Part shown: one piece after another, positions 6,598-14,048 of the stretch
Position numbering within the stretch: the stretch's first letter is position 1
Layout: the number at the start of each line of letters is the position of its first letter
NCBI GenBank assembly: GCA_944329255.1
Contig: CALVIA010000016.1
Location: 1 to 18,101, forward strand
DNA: 18,101 nucleotides
Source: an uncultured Bacilli bacterium
GTDB lineage: Bacteria; Bacillota_I; Bacilli_A; RF39; UBA660
Reading direction: 5' to 3'
Notes under the pieces: generated by a model
Told to the model about the DNA's origin: nothing
Database searches by the model: none
The model's input: the letters and a program-made list of their open reading frames with translations, nothing else
Translations under genes and position numbers: made by a program

Positions 6598-8608
6598 GAA
6601 ATTGTTAGTCATCATTGGGACTGCAGTATTAATAATATTATTTTTGATTTTCTTATTTATAAAATCAAGTAATAGTAAAACAGAATTAACTTTGTCTGAA
6701 AAAAAATGGATTGAAGATAATAAAGAAAGTATGATAGATGTATATATTATGAATGATCTTCCAGTATTTTCTTCAGATGAAAATGATATATTTTTGTCAT
6801 ATTTAAATTATTTTGAAGCAGAAACAGGATTATCTTTAAATAAAGTATCATATTCAATGGATTCAAGTCTTCCTTCATCAAACTATTTATTTAAAATTAT
6901 TAATGAATTAGATGATATTGGAAGAAATGATTTATTATTTTACGAAGATAATTTTGTTATTTTAAGTAAAGATAATAAAAAAATACAAAATATTTCTAAT
7001 TTAAGTAATTATAAAATTGGAGTTCTTACTTCAAATTTAACAAGTATTAGTGAATATTTATCTTATGGGAATAATTTAACTTTTACCAATTATGAGGATG
7101 ATGTTCAGTTATTTAATGCATTTGATGAAAATGAAGTTAATTACATAGTTGTTCCTAAAAATAGGTATTTAAAAGAAATTGAAAGTAATAATTATTATAT
7201 TGTAAATAATTTATCAAATTTATCAAATAAGTATGTTTTTTCTTTAAGTGATAATAATGATAGTAAATTAAACAGTATATTTAATAAATTATATAATAAA
7301 TGGTTTAAAAATAATTTTAGTAAATTGTTTTTATCTAATATGAATGAATTTTATTATCAAGTAAATAATGTTGATGAGAAAACTAAAACTTCTTTTTTAG
7401 GAAAAAAATACATATATGGATATGTGGAAAATGCTCCATATGATATTTCTAATAGTAAAGGATTAAATTTAGAGTTTTTAAATGGATTTGAAAGTTTTTC
7501 TAAAGTAGAGTTTCAATTAAAAAAATATAAGTCTGTAGATGAATTAAAAAAAGCATTTGATGAAGGAAAAGTAGATATTATATTTAATTATTATGGATTT
7601 GATTCATCAAGTAGTAATGAAACAATTAATGTATATAATAGTTCTTACGTAATTTTAAGTCATATAAGTAATAATGTAACAATTGATTCATGGGCATCTT
7701 TAAATGATAAACAATTATATTCATTAAAAGATATTGAATTAACAAGCTATATTAATAATAATACAAAGGCGACAGTTAAAACTTTTTCTAAAATAGATAA
7801 TTTATTAAAAGATAATAGTGCTCTTGTACTTTTAGATTTAAATACATATAATTATTATAAAAATACTAAATTAAAAAATTATTATATAGTTTATGACGGT
7901 ACATTAGATTTAAATTATAATTTTCTTGTAAAAAGAGATAATGTAAATAATACTTTTACAGAAGTATTTCAATATTATTTAACTAATATTAATCATAAAG
8001 AATTTAGTAATAGAGGGATGAGCAAATTACTAACTGATAATGTATTTGAAAATATTTCGTGGTTTTATTATGCAATATTTGCTTTTATAGTTGTGATTTT
8101 TATATTTCTATTTAGAAAAAAGAATGAAAAAAAAGTAAAAATAAATGAAGAAAAAGCTAAGTATATTGATCCATTAACATCGTTAAAAAACAGAAATTAT
8201 TTAAATTATAATTTAGATAAATGGGATGATAATAAAGTATATCCTCAATCTATAATTGTTGTTGATTTAAATGATTTAAAAGAAATTAATAATGAGTATG
8301 GTTATCAAGAAGGTGATGTAATAATAAAGGCTGCTGCAAATATTTTAATTAATAATCAGTTGAAAAATACAGATATTATTAGAACTGATGGTAATGAGTT
8401 TATGATATATATGGTTGGTTATAATGAAGATCAGGTTGTATTATATATGAGAAAGATTTACAAATTAATGAAAGATCTTCCTCATGAAAAGGGTGCTACT
8501 TTAGGTTATAGTATGATTTTAAATGATGCAAAATTAATTGAAGATGCAATAAATGATGCAGTTTTAGATATAAAAAATAATAAAGATAGTAAAAATAAGA
8601 GTAAATGA
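6581..8608 (+). CDS. Membrane receptor with solute-binding-like domains and degenerate GGDEF
   Basis: A 675-residue protein. A membrane segment (about 7-27) leads to an extracellular region starting LSEKKWIEDNKE, like periplasmic sensor modules of BvgS-type receptors. A second solute-binding-like unit starts near residue 276 (GYVENAPYDIS...) and includes FDEGKVDIIFNYYGF. A second membrane segment (about 493-511) precedes a cytoplasmic GGDEF-type domain from DPLTSLKNR (530 on). The catalytic signature GGDEF reads DGNEF (603-607), so the first Gly is Asp and the key acidic residue is Asn; the NDxxGH motif reads NNEYGY; the Arg of the inhibitory RxxD site is Lys, and one residue is missing between it and the signature. 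Cyclic-di-GMP synthesis is therefore doubtful; it may bind nucleotide or act as a signalling platform. It ends in ATGA, overlapping the next start. Confidence 0.85.
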   Translation: MKKNNKKLLVIIGTAVLIILFLIFLFIKSSNSKTELTLSEKKWIEDNKESMIDVYIMNDLPVFSSDENDIFLSYLNYFEAETGLSLNKVSYSMDSSLPSSNYLFKIINELDDIGRNDLLFYEDNFVILSKDNKKIQNISNLSNYKIGVLTSNLTSISEYLSYGNNLTFTNYEDDVQLFNAFDENEVNYIVVPKNRYLKEIESNNYYIVNNLSNLSNKYVFSLSDNNDSKLNSIFNKLYNKWFKNNFSKLFLSNMNEFYYQVNNVDEKTKTSFLGKKYIYGYVENAPYDISNSKGLNLEFLNGFESFSKVEFQLKKYKSVDELKKAFDEGKVDIIFNYYGFDSSSSNETINVYNSSYVILSHISNNVTIDSWASLNDKQLYSLKDIELTSYINNNTKATVKTFSKIDNLLKDNSALVLLDLNTYNYYKNTKLKNYYIVYDGTLDLNYNFLVKRDNVNNTFTEVFQYYLTNINHKEFSNRGMSKLLTDNVFENISWFYYAIFAFIVVIFIFLFRKKNEKKVKINEEKAKYIDPLTSLKNRNYLNYNLDKWDDNKVYPQSIIVVDLNDLKEINNEYGYQEGDVIIKAAANILINNQLKNTDIIRTDGNEFMIYMVGYNEDQVVLYMRKIYKLMKDLPHEKGATLGYSMILNDAKLIEDAINDAVLDIKNNKDSKNKSK

Positions 8609-9429
8609 TAATTAAATTTAAAAAAAATATAAATTCAATTATAAAGATAATAAAAAAGCCAGTAATGTCAATTTTACCTGGACAGCTGGCTTTCTCATTT
8701 GTTCTTACTATTATACCTGCTATAGCATTAATTGCAGTAATATCTGCTACTTTATCTATATCTTTAGATAGTATAGCTAATTTTATATCAGATTCGTTTC
8801 CTAGTGCAGTAAGTGAATTGTTATTACCTCTTATAAATGGTAGGGGATTTGATTTAAGCATCTTATTTTTCTTATTAGGTGCATTTTGGTTAGCTTCAAC
8901 TGGATCTTATTCAATTATTACCGCATCAGATATAATATATGAGTTAAAGCCTCAAAATAATTTATCAAAAAGAATTAAATCATTTATTATGACGATTTTA
9001 TTAATTATATTAATTTTGTTTATGTTAATTGTTCCTGCATTTGGAGATTTTTTAATAAAGTTTATTGCAAATTTAAAGGTATTTAGTAATATAACGAATG
9101 AAATAATGTTTATATATTATTTATTAAAATATCCACTATCTTTTCTTTTAATTTATTTTAATTTAAAAATAATATATACTATAGCACCAAATGTTGATAT
9201 TAAAAGCAAATCCGTAACCAATGGATCTTTATTTACTACTTTAATATGGATGTTAACTACTCAAATATATTCATATTGGGTGGGAAATATTGCTCATTAT
9301 GATTTATTTTATGGAAGTATATCTAATATAATAATTTTACTTATATGGGTTTATTTACTTTCGTATATATTTGTAATAGGTCTTGTTATGAATGCTAATG
9401 TTTATAAAAATAATTTAAATAATGATTAA
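8605..9429 (+). CDS. YihY/BrkB-family membrane protein
   Basis: A 274-residue protein with about six membrane segments. It shows the family layout: LAFSFVLTIIPAIAL in the first segment, SILFFLLGAFWLASTG in the middle, and the C-terminal YGSISNIIILLIWVYLLSYIFVIGLVMNANVY, equivalent to the usual YG....ll.WlYls..il..GAE.NA; the common GAELNA ending reads GLVMNA. The family was once called RNase BN, which is wrong; its real function (possibly transport or envelope-related) is unsettled. The start codon overlaps the preceding stop as ATGA, which implies coupling with the receptor gene and one operon. It ends at a terminator whose stem contains its stop codon. Confidence 0.88.
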   Translation: MIIKFKKNINSIIKIIKKPVMSILPGQLAFSFVLTIIPAIALIAVISATLSISLDSIANFISDSFPSAVSELLLPLINGRGFDLSILFFLLGAFWLASTGSYSIITASDIIYELKPQNNLSKRIKSFIMTILLIILILFMLIVPAFGDFLIKFIANLKVFSNITNEIMFIYYLLKYPLSFLLIYFNLKIIYTIAPNVDIKSKSVTNGSLFTTLIWMLTTQIYSYWVGNIAHYDLFYGSISNIIILLIWVYLLSYIFVIGLVMNANVYKNNLNND

Positions 9430-9458
9430 ATAGTAAAATTTATTTTTACTATTTTTTT
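9428..9458 (+). terminator. Terminator of the receptor/GGDEF/YihY operon
   Basis: An 11-bp stem (9428-9438 with 9444-9454, core ATAGTAAAA) with loop TTTAT runs into seven T (9452-9458). The last two bases of the stop codon lie in the left arm. Confidence 0.85.
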
Positions 9459-9557
9459 ATATATTAAATATTATTATTTACAATTTATTTAACAAAAAAT
9501 TAATTAATTCTTTATGTTTTTTTTTATTAATGTTATTATATTAATAGTGGTGATTAT

Positions 9558-10148
9558 ATGAAAAAGTTAAATTTAATAAGCAGGATTTTAAAGATACTTA
9601 TGTTAATTATTATAATTATTGTTTTAGTTTATGTATTTTTGCTTTTTTTTAGTAAAAAAAATAATGTTTCTTATGACGTAACAGATAAGGTTGATTCATA
9701 TGTACTTTTAAGTAGAGATTCTGACTTATATAAATCTTATTTTAATGACTTAAAAGAAGTATTTGAAAGTGAAAATATTGACTATGAAAAATATGCTACA
9801 ATTATTTCTAAACTTTTTATAATTGATTTTTATACTCTTTCTAATAAAAACTTAAATAATGATATTGGTGGTATTCAATATTTAAAGGATGAATTAAAAG
9901 AAAATTTTATTTTAAATGCTAAAAATACTATATATAAATATATAAATAGTGATGTTGAATTTCCAACTGTTTCAAATATTACATGTGATAAAGTAGAAAG
10001 TAGTACATATGAAATAGATAATGTTTCATATGATGCTTATCTGGTTAATTTAAAATGGAATTATGAAAAGGATTTAGGATATGATGATGAAGGTACAATT
10101 GTTTTAATTAAGGATAATGATAGATTATATATAGTTGAAAAAAAATAG
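9558..10148 (+). CDS. Uncharacterised membrane-anchored protein
   Basis: A 196-residue protein with one strongly hydrophobic N-terminal segment (about 9-32) and an extracellular domain of about 160 residues: first helical (KVDSYVLLSRDSDLY onward), then beta-like (YDAYLVNLKWNYEK, GTIVLIKDNDRLYIVEKK). The end resembles the closing strands of NTF2-like or lipoprotein-type small domains, but no family can be named. It has one Cys in the outer part. The ribosome binding site is the modest GTGGTGAT (9547-9554). It starts about 100 bases after the previous terminator and is followed 9 bases later by the HD-domain gene, so the two form an operon. No clear promoter pair was found in the A/T-only upstream gap. 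Confidence 0.7.
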   Translation: MKKLNLISRILKILMLIIIIIVLVYVFLLFFSKKNNVSYDVTDKVDSYVLLSRDSDLYKSYFNDLKEVFESENIDYEKYATIISKLFIIDFYTLSNKNLNNDIGGIQYLKDELKENFILNAKNTIYKYINSDVEFPTVSNITCDKVESSTYEIDNVSYDAYLVNLKWNYEKDLGYDDEGTIVLIKDNDRLYIVEKK

Positions 10149-10157
10149 GGTGGTTTT

Positions 10158-11291
10158 ATGATAGAAAATGATGTTTATTTAAGAATGAAAAATAAGAATT
10201 TGTGTGATTTTGCTTGTAAAGATAGTGATGCATTAATGCTATTTGATGAAAAAGATGATATTAGAACTAGATTTTTTCATGATGCTGATAGAATTATTTA
10301 TTCTTTATCTTTTACAAGATATGTTGATAAAACACAAGTTTTTACTTTTACCGAAAATGATAATGTTAGTAAAAGAATTACTCATGTTCAATATGTTAGT
10401 AAGATTGCTAGAACTATTGGAAGAGCATTGGGATTAAATGAGGATTTAATAGAAGCGGCTGCTTTAGGGTATGATTTGGGACATCCGCCATTTGGACATT
10501 GTGGAGAAAAAGCCTTAAATAATTTAAGTATTGAATGTGGAGAAGGGGTATTTTCTCATAATGTTCAAAGTGTAAGGACACTTATGAATTTAGAAAATAA
10601 TGGTCATGGTAGAAATATTTCTGTTCAAGTATTAGATGCTATATTATGTCATAATGGAGAATTTGTATGTGAAAAATATGAACCTGTTTTAAAAACCAAA
10701 GAAGATTTTTTTAGGGAATATAGTGAATGCTATTGTGATATTAATGTATCAAAAAGAATAAGACCTATGACATTAGAAGGATGTGTTGTTAGAATTTCTG
10801 ATATCGTTGGATATTCAGGGAAAGATATTGAAGATGCAATAAGAATGGGAGTTATATCTAGAGATGACATACCCGAAGATATTTCTTCAGTATTAGGAAA
10901 TACAAATTCTAAAATAGTAAATACATTGGTTTTAGATATAATCAGTAATAGTTATAATAAACCTTATATTAAATTATCTAGCAATGTATTTAATGCTTTA
11001 CAAAAATTAATAGAGTTTAATTATAAAAGAATTTATAATGTTATTAATGCTAGAAAAGAAGTTCAATATTATAAAGAAATGTATGAAACACTTTTTAAAC
11101 ATTATCAAAACGTAATAGATAATAATGTTTTTTCTAATGATATATATACAGTATTTTTAAATGGAATGAGCGAAAGTTATTTAAATAATACAAGTAATAA
11201 TAGAAAGATTATTGATTATATAGCTGGAATGACTGATGATTTCTTTATTAATAGATATAATGAAATTTCTAATATAAAAGTTAAAAGATAA
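10158..11291 (+). CDS. HD-domain dNTP triphosphohydrolase-like protein (HD doublet altered)
   Basis: Related to dGTPases that cleave dNTPs to nucleoside plus triphosphate. The 377 residues carry the family motifs: RTRFFHDADRI (36-46), KTQVF (58-62), TH (75-76), LGYDLGHPPFGHCGEKAL (103-120), FSHNVQSVR (132-140) and VVRISDIVGYSGKDIEDAI (210-228). The normal LGHDLGH is LGYDLGH: the His of the HD metal-binding pair is Tyr105 (codon TAT at 10470-10472), while H76, D106 and D215 remain. HD ligands hold the catalytic metal, so activity may be lost or changed, or another His may substitute. The common HDIEDA is also KDIEDA. The start follows GGGTGG by 5-6 bases and is 9 bases after the previous gene. 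It ends in a bidirectional terminator. Neither paralogue nor substrate can be judged here. Confidence 0.85.
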   Translation: MIENDVYLRMKNKNLCDFACKDSDALMLFDEKDDIRTRFFHDADRIIYSLSFTRYVDKTQVFTFTENDNVSKRITHVQYVSKIARTIGRALGLNEDLIEAAALGYDLGHPPFGHCGEKALNNLSIECGEGVFSHNVQSVRTLMNLENNGHGRNISVQVLDAILCHNGEFVCEKYEPVLKTKEDFFREYSECYCDINVSKRIRPMTLEGCVVRISDIVGYSGKDIEDAIRMGVISRDDIPEDISSVLGNTNSKIVNTLVLDIISNSYNKPYIKLSSNVFNALQKLIEFNYKRIYNVINARKEVQYYKEMYETLFKHYQNVIDNNVFSNDIYTVFLNGMSESYLNNTSNNRKIIDYIAGMTDDFFINRYNEISNIKVKR

Positions 11292-11321
11292 AAAAAGACT
11301 TTTTTAAAGTCTTTTTTTATC
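11287..11321. terminator. Bidirectional terminator between convergent genes
   Basis: A perfect 16-bp stem (11287-11302 with 11306-11321), loop TTT, contains a run of seven A (11290-11296) and a run of seven T (11312-11318), so it works on both strands. The stop codon of the HD gene (11289-11291) lies in the left arm and that of the minus-strand surface-protein gene (11317-11319) in the right arm. Confidence 0.9.
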
Positions 11322-12372
11322 GTATTAAATATGGATTTTCTTTTGTACCATTTCCTGATAAATATATTATATTATTATTTAATGTTACAACTGGTCTTAT
11401 TGCTTTTAGAACATAAGCACGTCCTTTGTTAATTCCTTCATCAGAATCAATATAGTAAACCATATAACTTTCATTTTCATCTGCTGTTATTGTCCAACCA
11501 CTTAAATTTAAGTAATTATAATTTTGACAATTTATTGAGTTTTCATGACTACATGATGCATCTAAACTTGAATTAATATAATCATCTATTGTTATTATTG
11601 ATAATAATTGATTGTCTAAAACATTATCACATATATTATAACTTCCATTTTCTAAAGATGCTTTTCCTATACATACACTATGTTTAGTAATTTTTGATAT
11701 TTGTTTTGCTCCATATATTTTATTATTTTTTTCAAAATAGGTATCTAAATAATCTTTTAATCTGCTAACTTCAAAATCATTTATTCCAAATTTTTCATCG
11801 TATTCGCTATTATATCTATCATCCCATAAATTATGTTCACTTTTTATTTTGATGATTTTAATATTATTAAATTCATCTAATCCAATTATTCTCCATAATT
11901 CACCAGCAAATTGAATATAATTATTTGGATTTTCACCTCTAAATATATATTTTCCATTAACATTGTATAAACCATCACCTGATGCTACTATGCTAGATGA
12001 TATTTTACTTACTAATGTTTCATTTTGATTTTCTTCACACATTATAGAAGGCGTATATTCATAATTTCCATTCATATTTGTTACACTAACATATGATGGA
12101 CATTCTGCACCTTTCATGTCTCTTTTTAAATATCCTTCACTAATTAGTGTGTTTAAATTTACTGTTACTGTATTATAATTTTCTTTTGGTAAATAATTAT
12201 TATATTTTGCATAGTATTTTTTAGCAGCTTCTGTTAAATTATTTTCATTTATTGTAGAAGCAACATTACTTACTAAAAATAATATAATAATTATAACTAT
12301 AATTATTGCAATGATTGCTATTAATAAAGTTCTTAATAATTTATTCTCTAATATTTTTTTTAAATTATCCAT
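11317..12372 (-). CDS. Membrane-anchored surface protein with three cysteine pairs
   Basis: A 351-residue protein: a charged N-terminus, a long hydrophobic segment (about 13-35), then an extracellular part. Residues 44-112 (NLTEAAKKYYAKYN...LNTLISEGYLK...C...C) resemble pilin-like modules of Bacilli surface proteins. YIFRGENPNNYIQFAGELWRIIGL (from 142) and the C-terminal IRPVVTLNNNIIYLSG followed by NGTKENPY resemble a repeated surface domain of uncultured gut Bacilli; I know no proven function. The six Cys fall in three close pairs (91/112, 234/248, 274/282), which suggests disulfides outside the cell. There is no LPXTG motif. GAGGTG (minus strand, 12383-12378) lies 5 bases before the ATG, and it has its own strong promoter at 12418-12390. 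The gene is last in the minus-strand block after the CPBP and phosphoesterase genes. Confidence 0.8.
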   Translation of the reverse strand: MDNLKKILENKLLRTLLIAIIAIIIVIIIILFLVSNVASTINENNLTEAAKKYYAKYNNYLPKENYNTVTVNLNTLISEGYLKRDMKGAECPSYVSVTNMNGNYEYTPSIMCEENQNETLVSKISSSIVASGDGLYNVNGKYIFRGENPNNYIQFAGELWRIIGLDEFNNIKIIKIKSEHNLWDDRYNSEYDEKFGINDFEVSRLKDYLDTYFEKNNKIYGAKQISKITKHSVCIGKASLENGSYNICDNVLDNQLLSIITIDDYINSSLDASCSHENSINCQNYNYLNLSGWTITADENESYMVYYIDSDEGINKGRAYVLKAIRPVVTLNNNIIYLSGNGTKENPYLIR

Positions 12373-12389
12373 GTTTTCACCTCAAATTA

Positions 12390-12418
12390 ATTATAACATG
12401 TATAATTTTTAATGTAAA
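12390..12418 (-). promoter_or_regulatory. Promoter of the surface-protein gene
   Basis: On the minus strand TTTACA (12418-12413), a 17-base spacer and TATAAT (12395-12390) are present. The -35 begins right after the stop codon of the upstream phosphoesterase gene (12419), so the surface protein can be expressed independently of the two genes before it. Confidence 0.75.
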
Positions 12419-13243
12419 TTACTTATTAACTAATCTATATAAATTGAATGAAGGTTTATTAAATAGTCTAAAATTCATAGTACTATTTCCAATTCCTCCT
12501 GATATATATAATAAAGTATCATTTATTTTATAATATGGATCGTAATATTTTTTAGCATAATTTGGTGTTATTATTTTTCCTATAACTGGTAGTCTTACTT
12601 GACCATTATGTGAATGTCCACTTAATATTAAGTCTACATTATATTTTAATAGGTAATCTGCATTATCAGGGTAGTGACTTAACATGATTTTATAATCATA
12701 ATTTTCTAGATTTAGAGTTTCTATTGTTTTTTCATTTAAAGTATTGTTTGTGTCTATACCTCCAATAAACATTTTTGAATTATTTAAATATGTAACATCA
12801 TATGATTCATTTAAATTTTGAAATCCACTCTCAGTCATAATTGTATTATATGATTTATTATTTTTATCGTGATTTCCAGATACATAGTATTTACCGTACT
12901 TAGAATTTATTTTTGATAATTTTGATACTAGTAATTCAAATATTTCATCTGTAATTTTTATATTTTTATCAATTAAGTCACCAGTAAATACTACAATATC
13001 AGGTTTTGTCATATTTATTTTATTTACAATAATATTTAACTTTTTTTCATTTACACTCATTCCATAATGTAAATCAGAAAAATGTGCTATTTTTAATCCA
13101 TAAAATGATTCTAATTTTTTATTTGTTATTTTGTATTCTCTTACTACAAGACCTATATTTCCTATAAATCTTACTGAAATATAAATTATAATTAATAGTA
13201 AAATAATACTAAATATAATTTTCCATTTTAATTTTAGTTTCAT
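12419..13243 (-). CDS. Membrane-anchored metallophosphoesterase (YkuE/LpxG-like)
   Basis: A 274-residue calcineurin-like phosphoesterase with one N-terminal membrane segment (about 8-29). All metal-binding motifs are present in order: FSDLHYG with DLH 57-59, GDLID with GD 88-89, GNHD 123-126, LSHYPD with His190, and GHSHNGQ with GHSH 209-212. These place a two-metal site in a domain close to the membrane; related proteins (YkuE group, LpxG-type) act on lipid-linked or envelope phosphates, but the substrate cannot be told from sequence. The start has GAGG 8 bases upstream, inside the last codons of the CPBP gene, and the two genes are separated by 3 bases, so they are co-transcribed and probably coupled. 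A separate promoter for the following surface-protein gene begins straight after its stop. Confidence 0.92.
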   Translation of the reverse strand: MKLKLKWKIIFSIILLLIIIYISVRFIGNIGLVVREYKITNKKLESFYGLKIAHFSDLHYGMSVNEKKLNIIVNKINMTKPDIVVFTGDLIDKNIKITDEIFELLVSKLSKINSKYGKYYVSGNHDKNNKSYNTIMTESGFQNLNESYDVTYLNNSKMFIGGIDTNNTLNEKTIETLNLENYDYKIMLSHYPDNADYLLKYNVDLILSGHSHNGQVRLPVIGKIITPNYAKKYYDPYYKINDTLLYISGGIGNSTMNFRLFNKPSFNLYRLVNK

Positions 13244-13246
13244 ATT

Positions 13247-13927
13247 CTACCTCATAAACATTATTAATGTCAAAATAGTGTTATGTAAAAAATGAATGCT
13301 AATTGTTGTCCATATATTTTTGCTTTTTAAATATATATACATAAATATTGATCCAAATGCACCATAAGGAAGTGCATATAAAATGTCACTAAATTGTTCA
13401 TACGTTCCAATTACATGTGCTAAACCAAATATGACACCACTCATAATAATTGATAGTTTTTCATTTATAAAAATATTTTTTATTGTTTTTCTAAATGCTA
13501 ATTCTTCTCCTAATGGAGCACAAATTGATGCTGTAAATAGTGAATATAATGGCAATACTTTTGCAATATCTCTTATTGCTTCTTCGTTATTTGAAATATT
13601 ACTTTTTGTAATAAATCCAACTATTATATTTAAAAAACTCATTAAAATTATTCCAAAAAACCAAAGCCTTAAATATTCATCATAATTTTTTACAATATCT
13701 TTTTTAAATATTTCAAATTCTTTTTTTAAATCTTTTCTATAAATAAAAATTAGAATTAAAATTGGTATTATATCTAATGCTAATACAAATAATATTAATA
13801 ACAATCTATTCCATGATGAATAATCAATTTTAAATATGCTCATTATAAAATTTACTATATATGAAAAATAAAAGTAAAATAAGAATAATAATAAGCTAAA
13901 TAATATTTTTTTTAATTGTTTTTTCAT
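13247..13927 (-). CDS. CPBP-family intramembrane glutamic protease
   Basis: A 226-residue polytopic membrane protein of the CAAX/CPBP (Abi, Rce1-like) family. Motif 1 EExxxR is EELAFR (141-146), motif 2 FxxxH is FGLAH (167-171) and motif 3 is HFLHN (212-216); these form the active site of Rce1-like glutamic intramembrane proteases. About six to seven hydrophobic segments surround them (e.g. 8-31, 42-63, 88-106, 125-140, 156-172, 184-200, 204-222). In Gram-positive bacteria such proteins have been linked to bacteriocin immunity, secretion or envelope maintenance; no bacteriocin gene is seen here. GGAGG lies 4 bases before the ATG. It is first in the minus-strand block and divergent from rimP. 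Substrate unknown; a role with the downstream phosphoesterase and surface protein is inference from position. Confidence 0.9.
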   Translation of the reverse strand: MKKQLKKILFSLLLFLFYFYFSYIVNFIMSIFKIDYSSWNRLLLILFVLALDIIPILILIFIYRKDLKKEFEIFKKDIVKNYDEYLRLWFFGIILMSFLNIIVGFITKSNISNNEEAIRDIAKVLPLYSLFTASICAPLGEELAFRKTIKNIFINEKLSIIMSGVIFGLAHVIGTYEQFSDILYALPYGAFGSIFMYIYLKSKNIWTTISIHFLHNTILTLIMFMR

Positions 13928-13947
13928 ATATCCTCCAAATTATATTA

Positions 13948-13976
13948 ATTATAACATATAATGTATTGTTTTTTAA
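13948..13976 (-). promoter_or_regulatory. Promoter of the CPBP gene
   Basis: On the minus strand TTAAAA (13976-13971), a 17-base spacer and TATAAT (13953-13948), 20 bases before the start codon. The -35 touches the -35 of the divergent rimP promoter. Confidence 0.55.
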
Positions 13977-13993
13977 ATATATTATGATATAAT
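13966..13993 (+). promoter_or_regulatory. Promoter of the rimP-nusA-infB operon
   Basis: TTGTTT (13966-13971), a 16-base spacer and TATAAT (13988-13993) preceded by TGA, i.e. an extended -10. Transcription would start near 14000, a few bases before the leader hairpin. Confidence 0.65.
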
Positions 13994-14006
13994 AATTGTA
14001 AACAAG

Positions 14007-14029
14007 AAGAGTGGGTTAAACCCACTCTT
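14007..14029 (+). promoter_or_regulatory. Leader hairpin of the rimP-nusA operon
   Basis: A perfect inverted repeat AAGAGTGGGTT / AACCCACTCTT (14007-14017 and 14019-14029), with a GC-rich core unlike the surrounding DNA, lies between promoter and rimP. It is followed by TAATTT, a weak T-tract, and then GGAGG at 14040-14044. It may be an attenuator (NusA is known to autoregulate its operon in other bacteria) or a 5' stabilising hairpin. Confidence 0.7.
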
Positions 14030-14048
14030 TAATTTAAGTGGAGGATAT

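Noticed and set aside
8496..8861. Minus-strand open frame spanning the GGDEF gene end and the YihY gene start
   Set aside because: It covers the overlap of two convincing plus-strand genes, and its translation is dominated by Leu/His/Tyr runs expected from antisense of A/T-rich coding DNA.
10243..10437. Short plus-strand open frame inside the HD gene
   Set aside because: It is out of frame with conserved HD-family motifs and lacks a ribosome binding site.
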